Shown here one piece after another: positions 1 to 6,298 of a DNA stretch of 14,493 nt. The notes under the pieces are model-generated. The model was not told where the DNA came from. It saw only the letters and a list, made by a program, of their open reading frames with translations, and searched no databases. The position numbers were made by a program, and so were the translations under genes. Each line of letters opens with the position of its first letter. The first letter of the stretch is position 1. This DNA comes from Lysobacterales bacterium (GTDB taxonomy: Bacteria > Pseudomonadota > Gammaproteobacteria > Xanthomonadales > SZUA-36), in NCBI GenBank assembly GCA_026193295.1, contig JAPHSB010000094.1:1-14493 (forward strand). The letters run 5' to 3'.

Positions 1-119
1 AGCCGTGTTTCCCGAATGAATTCGGTCCTACGTTTTGCCGGTAACGCGCGTAGGAGCGAACGTCGTTCGCGATGTTGGAGCCGTGTTTCCCGAATAAATT
101 CGGTCCTACGTTTTGCCGG
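1..119. repeat. Tandem REP-like hairpin repeat downstream of the YeeE/rhodanese gene
   Basis: A 41-bp unit at 1-41 recurs at 79-119 with a single mismatch (G18 versus A96), a period of 78 bp. Each unit holds the inverted repeat CCGAAT-2 nt-ATTCGG (12-25) or its variant (90-103), followed by TCCTACG. Between the two units is a second hairpin, GCGAAC-GTC-GTTCGC (56-70), preceded by CGTAGGA (49-55), which is complementary to TCCTACG at 104-110. The arrangement resembles the REP/BIME elements of gammaproteobacteria. Lying just past the last stop codon of the minus-strand operon, it could protect the mRNA 3' end or weaken read-through; that role is inferred. No gene is seen in 1-137. Confidence 0.8.
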
Positions 120-137
120 ATGAAATGGGTCGTGGAG

Positions 138-1370
138 TTAGCCGCAGCCGCCGCCGGTGGCGGCGCGCTTCAGCTCCAGCTTGACCTTGGGTTCGAACTC
201 GAACTCGTAGGCCAGGGGATTCGGCTCGGCGGCCGGGTGGCGCGCGCCGATCGCCGCGTCGAAGCGGTAGGCCGGCCGGTCGTTCTCCCGATCGCGCAGC
301 AGCCGTTCCTGCAGGAACGTCGCATCGCTGAACGTCCGGATCCAGTTGTTGACGCCGCCTTCCAGGATGTACACGTTGGGCAGGCTTTCGGCCTTGAGTT
401 TCTTCCAGGCCGCGGTCGCCGCGGTCTCGTCGTTGCCCATCGTCACGAACACCGTGTTGGCGGGCTCCATCATGAGTTCGCGAGCCGCCTTGACCACTTC
501 ACCTTCCGGCAAGTGGCGCGCGCCCTGGATATGGAACTGGTTGAAATAGCGCTCGTCACGGACGTCCAGCAGAATCGCCTTGATGCGCGTGTCATTGATC
601 AGCCCGAGCAACTCGGCCGGTTCGATCTGCACCGCGCGCTCATCCAGCAGCGCGGTCTGCTCCGCTTCGATCATGCGCCAGCGGTCTTCGGTGTCCGGCT
701 GGCCGATAACCAGTGCGGCCACGGCCAGCGCGACCAGCGCCGCGGCGCCGGCCGGCGCCCAGCGTGGCGCCCGCTGCGCAGTTTCACCGCCCACCGCGGC
801 TTCGAGCCGCTCGGCGCCCCAGAACATGAACAGCGCCATCAGCACCACCCCTACGACCACCAGGCCGTAACTCACGCCGAACAGTTCGGGCAGAGTGAAG
901 CGGCCCATGTAGGAACTGTTGAAAAAGACGGCGAAGCTGCTGACGGTTTCGCCGAACAGGAAGATGCCGGTTAGCACGCCGAGCACGAAAAACACGCCGT
1001 CTATCTTGCCTGTGGCCATCGCCACCAGCGATGTACCGGGGCAGAAGCCGCCGACGATGAAGCCAACGCCCATGATCAGTCCGCCGACAATTCCGGGCCA
1101 AAGATAGGTGGGCGGCACCCAGACCAGGTTGTAATCAAGCAGGCCGATGGCCGATGTGAGGAAGATCAGGGCACAGGCCACGATGATGGCCGTGAACATC
1201 ACCTTGAATACCGTCAGGTCCTTGAAGTAGAACTGTGCCGCCAATTTCTTCGAGTTACCAAAGCCGGCCGTCTCAAGCACGGCGCCGAAAAGGACACCGA
1301 CAAGCGCGTATACGACGTAGGCACCGTAGTGTCCGAACATATCTGCGAGCGGGAGAGGAAATGTAGTCAT
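138..1370 (-). CDS. YeeE/YedE sulfur-transport half fused to a rhodanese-like domain, with a SoxY-like C-terminal tail
   Basis: This 410-aa membrane protein has two parts. Residues 14-184 form a YeeE/YedE (Sulf_transp) half with several membrane segments and the family motif GGFCPGTSLVA, whose Cys110 matches the sulfur-relay cysteine of thiosulfate transporters such as TsuA (family knowledge). An extra hydrophobic segment (about 207-223) leads to a rhodanese fold at about 245-350, with LLDVRDERYFNQFHIQGA and VYILEGGVNNW as typical motifs. The rhodanese active-site Cys is replaced by Met311. The protein ends ATGGGCG, so Cys409 lies in a flexible tail like that of SoxY. The only cysteines are C66, C110 and C409. 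Arg-rich residues before the 207-223 segment suggest that the rhodanese and tail face the periplasm (inference). The start is ATG with a GGGGGA-type Shine-Dalgarno about 7 nt upstream. It is the last gene of the operon, 18 bp after its partner half-transporter. Family assignment is secure; substrate is inferred. Confidence 0.88.
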   Translation of the reverse strand: MTTFPLPLADMFGHYGAYVVYALVGVLFGAVLETAGFGNSKKLAAQFYFKDLTVFKVMFTAIIVACALIFLTSAIGLLDYNLVWVPPTYLWPGIVGGLIMGVGFIVGGFCPGTSLVAMATGKIDGVFFVLGVLTGIFLFGETVSSFAVFFNSSYMGRFTLPELFGVSYGLVVVGVVLMALFMFWGAERLEAAVGGETAQRAPRWAPAGAAALVALAVAALVIGQPDTEDRWRMIEAEQTALLDERAVQIEPAELLGLINDTRIKAILLDVRDERYFNQFHIQGARHLPEGEVVKAARELMMEPANTVFVTMGNDETAATAAWKKLKAESLPNVYILEGGVNNWIRTFSDATFLQERLLRDRENDRPAYRFDAAIGARHPAAEPNPLAYEFEFEPKVKLELKRAATGGGCG

Positions 1371-1388
1371 TGTGATGTCCCCCAGAAC

Positions 1389-1925
1389 CTAATTCCAGAA
1401 TCGCCGCAGGAAGTATGCGAATGCATAGGCCCCGGCGAAAACGGCGAACATGAACGCCCAGCTGCCGACCGACAGCACGGCGCCACCGGACAGGGCCTGC
1501 CCGGACGTGCAGCCGCGCGCCAGGCGCGCGCCGTATCCCATCAGGGCGCCACCCAGGAAGGCCATCACCCAGCGCGTCTTGTTGCCGATGCGGGGGCCCT
1601 TGTTGGTCTCCAGTTTCACCCGGCGCCCGAGCAATCCGGAAATCAAACCGCCAAAGATCGTGCCTACCGTCAGGTAGACAATCCAGCTGTCCAGCGGGTT
1701 GGTCTTGCCGCCGGCCATTTTCAGCAGGTAGGGAACCTGGTCGATGTGCTCCGGGACGATGATGTTCTGCACATAGACCACCATCCGGTTGAGGCCGCCG
1801 GAGGCGCCCAGCCCGCTGCCGGTGACGAAAAATGCCAGGAACAGCACCACTCCCAGCAGCGTGCCTGCCAGGTAGGGGTTCATGTAGGGCTTCGGGCCTG
1901 CACCGGAAGATTTGTATTCAGACAT
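1389..1925 (-). CDS. YeeE/YedE family half-transporter (sulfur/thiosulfate type)
   Basis: A 178-aa membrane protein of the YeeE/YedE family, about half the length of a fused transporter. It carries the family motif ARGCTSGQALSGG, with Cys139 as the likely sulfur-relay residue, and hydrophobic segments near residues 18-38, 82-100, 118-135 and 150-172. In split members (PmpA/PmpB type) two such halves make one channel, so this protein probably pairs with the YeeE half encoded 18 bp downstream. I chose the ATG at 1925: it has a GAGG Shine-Dalgarno about 9 nt upstream and overlaps the end of the preceding cytochrome gene by 8 bp, suggesting translational coupling. The reading frame stays open upstream to 2003, but that would add 26 polar residues overlapping the cytochrome frame. 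Thiosulfate as substrate is inferred from characterised relatives. Confidence 0.88.
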   Translation of the reverse strand: MSEYKSSGAGPKPYMNPYLAGTLLGVVLFLAFFVTGSGLGASGGLNRMVVYVQNIIVPEHIDQVPYLLKMAGGKTNPLDSWIVYLTVGTIFGGLISGLLGRRVKLETNKGPRIGNKTRWVMAFLGGALMGYGARLARGCTSGQALSGGAVLSVGSWAFMFAVFAGAYAFAYFLRRFWN

Positions 1926-4512
1926 GGGAGGCTTCCTCTGTTGTGGAATCCAGTGACCGGGGGCCGGCTTCGCCGGCGTGTACTTCAACTTCTTCCCAAC
2001 CACTGATCATGGACCGGATACCTGCGCCAGGAGTTTCGCCGGCAGCGGTCGTCAGGTAGACATGCATCACGATGAATGCGGCGAACGCCCAGGCCAGCAG
2101 CGTGTGCAGCGGAGCCAGCACCGGCAGACCGCCCAGCGCTGCCGCCAGCAGCGGCCATTTCTGCATGCCCCAGATGAGCACGCCGGTGACGACCTGGGCA
2201 GGCAACAGGATGTTCAGGATCGCCAGGTAGGTGATCTGCTGCAACGGGTTCAGACGGTTGGCCTTTGTTTTCTCCAGCGGATGGGCTTCACCGGCAAATA
2301 TGCCCTTCGTGTAGAAGGCCGCCTGCGCCAGCGCGCGCCCCACGAATCCCTCGGTCTTGGGGAAGAAGCGCCGGATGGTGCCACTGGCGACCGTGTAGAA
2401 CAGCGCCAGCGCGGCGTTGATCAGCACGATGAAGCCAAGCACGTTGTGCATCTGCACCACGTAGGCGAAGCTGAACATGCCGAACAGATGGGGTTTGTGG
2501 ATGATAAGGCCGGTAAAGATCAGCAGCAGGATGGTGCTGGCCTGCAGCCAGTGCCAGATGCGCTCGTAGGCATCGTACATGTGCACCCGGCGCATGGGGC
2601 GATGCTGCAACGGCCGGCGACGGCGAGCCAGGTAACGGGCAACCGCGTGCACGGTCACCCCGAACAGAATACCGAAGAACATCAGGAGGCCGGCGATGTC
2701 CACCCAGCCCGGCCCATCCAGGCCGATGATGTAGAAGCCTTCGCTGCGCGTGTCGGGCAGGAAACTGGCGCCGCCACCCTCGGCCGGGCCGACAACGCCC
2801 AGGCCGCCCGGGTTTGCCGCGCCGATCAGAACAGGTTCGAGGCCGCCGGGCAAAAAGGTGGCCAGCGCAAACGGAGTGCCGAGGATCGAATCGGCGCCAT
2901 GGCAGCGGCGGCAGTCCCTCGTGGCCCACTGGCCATTCACGACGTCGTGACTGATGGGGAACGGCGTGATCTCGCCGGCCAGCTGCACATTATTCAGACC
3001 GGAGGCTTCCAGCCGCTCACGGACCGCCTGTGCACGTTCCGGCGTATCGAGCCGCCACTCCGGGCCGGTGAGGCTGGCGTCATCATCCTGGTCCAATGCG
3101 CGCAATACGTCTCCGTCCAGCCGGCCGTTGGGATACAGGGCTTGCACCAGTTGCTCCCGGGACACCGGGCGTTGCGGATCTCCCGCCAGCCAGTACCAGC
3201 TGCTGACCAGGTTGAACGGCGCCAGCTTGCGCTTGCCGCCCACGTTTTCACGCGCCAGCATGGCCGGGCGGAAACCATGAATCAGGCTGTCGGCCGTCGT
3301 CGGATCGCCTTCGACTTCGCGGTATTGCCGCCGCGGCAGCCCGTCGCGGTCGACCAGGGTCCAATCGAGCACCTGCAGGGCCGGGCCGTAGACTTGCGGG
3401 ATGTGGCAAGCCTCGCAGGCCAGTGATTCGAAGTGACGCTCCTTGTAAGGAAGCCAGTCGTGCACCCTGGTCGCGTCATGGCAGGACTCACAGCGGCGCA
3501 GGCTGTTTTCGCTTTCGACCGCAGCCAGGCCATAGGTCGTATGGCCCTTGGCGAACTGGTGCAGAGGCCGGGTCAGGTAATCCGAGTTGGTCAACCGCCT
3601 GGGGTCGAAATCAAGGTGCGGCGGCCGGCTCTCAGGCCGCTGCTGAAAATAGACCGGGTTGTTCAAAGAATAGTGGCAGTTGACACAACCCACCACGCGG
3701 TCGGCGTGCACGTCAAAGGCGTGGGTGAGTGCTTCCTTACCGGCCAGGTTCAGGCCGCTGTTGTTCAGCTTCTGTGGAGATATCACCTGCCCCGTGCGAT
3801 CGGTCAGCGTGCGCCGTGCCGGATCCGGGGCCAGGGTCAGCGGCTCGTCCAGCGCTACTTCGGTCTGGCCATGGCATTGCGCACAGTTCTCGTCGCGCGG
3901 CTTGCGAATCTCCAGCAATCCGTCGTTCAGGGTTCCATCGGGCTGGAACATGAAGGGGTTCCACTGCCAGCGCCCGTCGGACTTCACGACGATCCCGCGA
4001 ACAGAAAGGCGAGCGGAATTGGCCCAGGCAAAGTCACCGGACGCGAGTGCCTGTTCGCGCCGCTCCGGCTCGGTGATGTCGCTGTGGCACATCAGGCAGT
4101 CCATTTCCACCTGGCCGGAAGCCGGGCCGCCACCCACGTGACGGGCTCCGAATGCCAGTAGCCAGGCATCGAGATCCACCGAACCGTCGGCCGTCGCGGG
4201 GTTGTCGTAACGCAGTGGATCCCAGCCGCCAAAGTAACCCGGCCCGGAAGCCCAGGCATGGCGTGTTCCACCGCTACCGATCTGCGCTGCGCCGGCGTCC
4301 GCGTGATCACTCGAAGACTCGATGAACTGGGCATCGTGACACTCGCCGCAGGTCCGCATGGTCGAAAGGGGACGGCCGCTGAGCAGAACGGGACGGCCAC
4401 TGGCGTCCAGCAGCGGAAAGTCCGGATGCAAGTCGTTGGCGCCCGCGTCGGCCATCATGCCGGCCAGCAAACCCAGCAGAACGATCAGCCAGCCGCGACA
4501 GTGCTGTTTCAT
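1918..4512 (-). CDS. Heptaheme c-type cytochrome fused to a membrane di-haem cytochrome b domain
   Basis: An 864-aa protein probably linking the quinone pool to periplasmic electron transfer. It begins with a Sec signal peptide (about 1-26). A periplasmic region follows with seven CXXCH sites: residues 55-59, 139-143, 210-214, 276-280, 341-345, 366-370 and 534-538. Between sites six and seven is an EF-hand-like loop (474-485). A Gly-rich linker leads to a membrane segment (605-625), an RRRR stretch marking the cytoplasmic side, and four more helices resembling the FdnI/PhsC/Ni-Fe hydrogenase cytochrome b family. Candidate haem b ligands are His654, His689, His803 and His817; the 14-residue spacing of the last pair matches FdnI. 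The ATG at 4512 overlaps the upstream stop as ATGA and has GGGAG 7 nt upstream; a longer reading from 4575 would bury the signal peptide. Functional pairing with the octaheme neighbour is inferred from the operon. I do not recognise a named homologue of the heptaheme half. Confidence 0.87.
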   Translation of the reverse strand: MKQHCRGWLIVLLGLLAGMMADAGANDLHPDFPLLDASGRPVLLSGRPLSTMRTCGECHDAQFIESSSDHADAGAAQIGSGGTRHAWASGPGYFGGWDPLRYDNPATADGSVDLDAWLLAFGARHVGGGPASGQVEMDCLMCHSDITEPERREQALASGDFAWANSARLSVRGIVVKSDGRWQWNPFMFQPDGTLNDGLLEIRKPRDENCAQCHGQTEVALDEPLTLAPDPARRTLTDRTGQVISPQKLNNSGLNLAGKEALTHAFDVHADRVVGCVNCHYSLNNPVYFQQRPESRPPHLDFDPRRLTNSDYLTRPLHQFAKGHTTYGLAAVESENSLRRCESCHDATRVHDWLPYKERHFESLACEACHIPQVYGPALQVLDWTLVDRDGLPRRQYREVEGDPTTADSLIHGFRPAMLARENVGGKRKLAPFNLVSSWYWLAGDPQRPVSREQLVQALYPNGRLDGDVLRALDQDDDASLTGPEWRLDTPERAQAVRERLEASGLNNVQLAGEITPFPISHDVVNGQWATRDCRRCHGADSILGTPFALATFLPGGLEPVLIGAANPGGLGVVGPAEGGGASFLPDTRSEGFYIIGLDGPGWVDIAGLLMFFGILFGVTVHAVARYLARRRRPLQHRPMRRVHMYDAYERIWHWLQASTILLLIFTGLIIHKPHLFGMFSFAYVVQMHNVLGFIVLINAALALFYTVASGTIRRFFPKTEGFVGRALAQAAFYTKGIFAGEAHPLEKTKANRLNPLQQITYLAILNILLPAQVVTGVLIWGMQKWPLLAAALGGLPVLAPLHTLLAWAFAAFIVMHVYLTTAAGETPGAGIRSMISGWEEVEVHAGEAGPRSLDSTTEEASHV
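3058..3093 (-). other. EF-hand-like calcium-binding loop inside the heptaheme cytochrome
   Basis: Residues 474-485 read DQDDDASLTGPE. Asp at positions 1, 3 and 5, Ser at 7, Leu at 8 and Glu at 12 fit the canonical 12-residue EF-hand loop, except that position 6 is Ala instead of the usual Gly. It lies in the stretch of about 160 residues between haem sites six and seven. Calcium binding is inferred from the pattern only. Confidence 0.55.
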
Positions 4513-5993
4513 CGTCCGGCTCCCGTCGGGCTGGAAGCAACGCCCACCGGGTGTACCCGGTCGCGGCTGCCCCAACGCATCGGATCACCCGGATAGCCCA
4601 GCGCTTCCCAGTCGAGACAACCGCCCTCGCAATGGCAGGCGCGGCACTGCAGTGCCTGGGTTTTCGGCGCCACCATGTGGGTCTGCGGCCAGTACATCTC
4701 GGTTTCGGCGAATGCGTAATGGCCGCTGTACGGCAGGCCGGTGACTTCAGCGCCCAGTCGCAGCGCCTGGTCCCAGTCGAATTCGCTCCAGAAGCCGCCC
4801 TTGCCCGAGGTCACCGGCTGCAGGAGGTAGTTGTACTGCGTGTCATAGGGTTGATGCGCCTCGTGGATCTTGAACGGCCAGATGCGCGCGTCCGGATCCC
4901 TGATGCTGCCGAGCGGTGGATTGAGGGCGGTGATGCCGTCATCGTCCAGCGTGTCGCCCAGCAGGTAGCGGTCGGCCAAGCCATTGAACCAGCGGAAAGC
5001 GGGCTTGAGGTTCTTTTCGTAGACGAAACTGCCCTTGATCTTCAGGTACTCGTGCACATTTTCCTCGCGGCTCGGATCGCCGGCCTCCGACCAGTCCCAG
5101 TGCACCTTGGTGGCTTCCTTGCGGGCCACGCGCGGGATATGGCAGGTCTGGCAGGCCACGGTGGCGGTGTGCGCGTTGATGCGCGCATCGGCGTGCAGGC
5201 GTTCGCTGTGGCAATCGGTGCAGGCGATCTGGTTGGCCTTGTCGACGCTGACCGTGATCGCGCGCCCGCCAATCACGTGATCCTTGGTGCGATGGCAATC
5301 AATGCACTGGAAGTCGTAACGCCCCATGTGCACGTCGAGTTCCTCGTCCGGGTAGTACAGGCTTTGGTCGAGGTCGCCATGCTTGACAGCGTCACCGCCG
5401 CCGCCGCGGAAGTGGCAGCCGCCGCAATTCTCGCGGGTGGGCAGGCCAACGCTCTGGGCAGCCGCCAGCAGGTCGACACCCTCGGCCGGAATACCGGCCT
5501 TGCCCTTGAGATAAGTCCCGCTTTGGTCATGGCAGACCAGGCAATCGACATTGTCGGTGTTGTCAAAATCGAAGTTCTCGTCTTCCCAGCCGTAGCCCGC
5601 GTGGCAGGACGTGCAGCTGGCCCAGTTGCCCTGGATGCCGATGCAGAAGTTGTTGATGGCGTTTTTCTTGCCGACAGAAACCGGTTCGGCCCGCCCTTCC
5701 ATCATCACGGGGTCGGCCTGCCAGCGCCAGTGAGCCGTGTGGATGACCTGTTCGCCCGCGTTTTCGTGGCATTGCAGGCAGGCCCGGGTGACTTCCTGGC
5801 CGGTGGCAAACGTCTGTTGAAACAGGCTGCTGTGATCGACCGGTTCAGCGCGCCCGGGCACGAAGTCCCAGGGCGTATCGATCGTCTGCCCTTCGGCGAC
5901 TGCCTCGCTCCGCGTGAAATACCAGACGGGGACGGAGATCAGGACGAGAATGAATACCAGGCCGGCAATCCAGCCGTTGCGCGAGTCATTCAT
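4509..5993 (-). CDS. otr: Octaheme c-type cytochrome, tetrathionate reductase (OTR) family
   Basis: A 494-aa periplasmic multihaem protein with eight CXXCH sites: residues 72-76, 127-131, 151-155, 190-194, 230-234, 258-262, 281-285 and 450-454. Length, haem number and spacing (seven sites by residue 285, then about 165 residues before the last) fit the Shewanella OTR family, whose member reduces tetrathionate and also nitrite and hydroxylamine in vitro (family knowledge). Residues 7-26 form a hydrophobic N-terminal anchor or signal peptide. OTR uses a Lys ligand at its active-site haem; Lys109 or Lys110, just before NAINNFC and the second CXXCH, is my candidate. Two further cysteines, C455 and C459, directly follow the eighth haem site. 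It is the first gene of the operon, overlapping the next by 4 bp (ATGA). The Shine-Dalgarno is weak. The physiological substrate cannot be read from sequence. Confidence 0.9.
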   Translation of the reverse strand: MNDSRNGWIAGLVFILVLISVPVWYFTRSEAVAEGQTIDTPWDFVPGRAEPVDHSSLFQQTFATGQEVTRACLQCHENAGEQVIHTAHWRWQADPVMMEGRAEPVSVGKKNAINNFCIGIQGNWASCTSCHAGYGWEDENFDFDNTDNVDCLVCHDQSGTYLKGKAGIPAEGVDLLAAAQSVGLPTRENCGGCHFRGGGGDAVKHGDLDQSLYYPDEELDVHMGRYDFQCIDCHRTKDHVIGGRAITVSVDKANQIACTDCHSERLHADARINAHTATVACQTCHIPRVARKEATKVHWDWSEAGDPSREENVHEYLKIKGSFVYEKNLKPAFRWFNGLADRYLLGDTLDDDGITALNPPLGSIRDPDARIWPFKIHEAHQPYDTQYNYLLQPVTSGKGGFWSEFDWDQALRLGAEVTGLPYSGHYAFAETEMYWPQTHMVAPKTQALQCRACHCEGGCLDWEALGYPGDPMRWGSRDRVHPVGVASSPTGAGR

Positions 5994-6040
5994 TTGAACA
6001 CCACTTAACGGGTACTTTGGGCGACTCTTATTTTAGCATG

Positions 6041-6053
6041 TTCTAATTTAGAA
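6041..6053. promoter_or_regulatory. 13-bp perfect palindrome, candidate operator of the cytochrome operon
   Basis: TTCTAATTTAGAA is a perfect 6-1-6 inverted repeat in an AT-rich patch. It lies immediately downstream of the proposed -10 element, near the expected transcription start, where a bound repressor would block initiation. The regulator is unknown; operator function is inferred from symmetry and position. Confidence 0.45.
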
Positions 6054-6059
6054 TTGCGT

Positions 6060-6098
6060 AGTATACGCGCAAAATCGCGCTTACATGATCGAGGTCAA
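6060..6098 (-). promoter_or_regulatory. Candidate promoter with FNR/ANR-like box for the cytochrome/YeeE operon
   Basis: On the minus strand a -10-like hexamer TATACT (6060-6065) has no good -35 at the usual 17 bp. Instead TTGACCTCGATCAT (6085-6098) matches the FNR/ANR consensus TTGAT-N4-ATCAA at 8 of 10 positions. The gap between box and -10 is 19 bp, somewhat shorter than the roughly 22 bp of typical class II FNR promoters. A second AT-rich hexamer, TAAAAT, lies at 6030-6035. Oxygen-responsive activation would suit a multihaem respiratory module, but this is inference. Confidence 0.4.
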
Positions 6099-6149
6099 AA
6101 GAACAGTCGCAATCGGTTCGAATTCGCTCGCGAACCATCGTGTCCCGAA

Positions 6150-6255
6150 GGAGGAGCCGGGTATCCCGGGGCAGGACAATCGGGCTGTCGGGAACAGCCG
6201 ATTAGCGCACAGGGACGTCTGGAGCGTGTCCTGAACCGGGATGCCCGGCTCCTCC
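6150..6255. repeat. Large nested inverted repeat between purA and the cytochrome operon
   Basis: A 29-bp arm at 6150-6178 is complementary to 6227-6255 with three mismatches. Inside it AATCGGGCTGT (6178-6188) pairs with ACAGCCGATT (6194-6203) with one bulged base and a 5-nt loop. The structure lies between purA and the next promoter and lacks the T-run of a classical intrinsic terminator. It may be a REP/BIME-type element or a palindromic mobile remnant that also insulates the two transcription units. No credible coding sequence is present in 5994-6292. Confidence 0.8.
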
Positions 6256-6276
6256 CCGCGCGAAGGCGATTGGCTA

Positions 6277-6298
6277 CCGAATGAATTCGGACCTACAG
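6277..6298. repeat. REP-like unit overlapping the purA stop region
   Basis: The inverted repeat CCGAATGAATTCGG (6277-6290) followed by ACCTACAG reproduces the core of the repeats at 12-25 and 90-103 in the same orientation. It begins 2 bp past the purA stop and its CTA supplies the TAG stop codon, so the repeat core forms the immediate 3' end of the purA message. Confidence 0.75.

Noticed and set aside
1..119. Possible CRISPR array
   Set aside because: There are only two copies of a 41-bp unit, each with internal short palindromes, and no further regular repeats or cas genes; REP-type repeats fit better.
1978..3426. A 482-codon open frame on the plus strand
   Set aside because: It lies wholly opposite the heptaheme cytochrome b gene, is Gln/His/Arg-rich with no recognisable domain, and is explained by GC-rich third-position bias.
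4513..4575. Longer start for the heptaheme-cytochrome b protein
   Set aside because: It would place 21 polar residues before a clear signal peptide; the ATG at 4512 has a Shine-Dalgarno and an ATGA overlap.
4551..6008. A 485-codon open frame on the plus strand
   Set aside because: It mirrors the octaheme gene, whose eight CXXCH sites prove the minus-strand reading; the plus-strand product is low-complexity Val/Ala/Asp-rich.
6115..6136. GGTTCG-10 nt-CGAACC inverted repeat as a purA terminator
   Set aside because: The stem is only 6 bp with a long loop, and the nearest T-rich stretch is too far away.
6054..6284. A 76-codon plus-strand frame in the purA-cytochrome gap
   Set aside because: It is built from the inverted repeats and promoter region, with no Shine-Dalgarno and no recognisable protein features.
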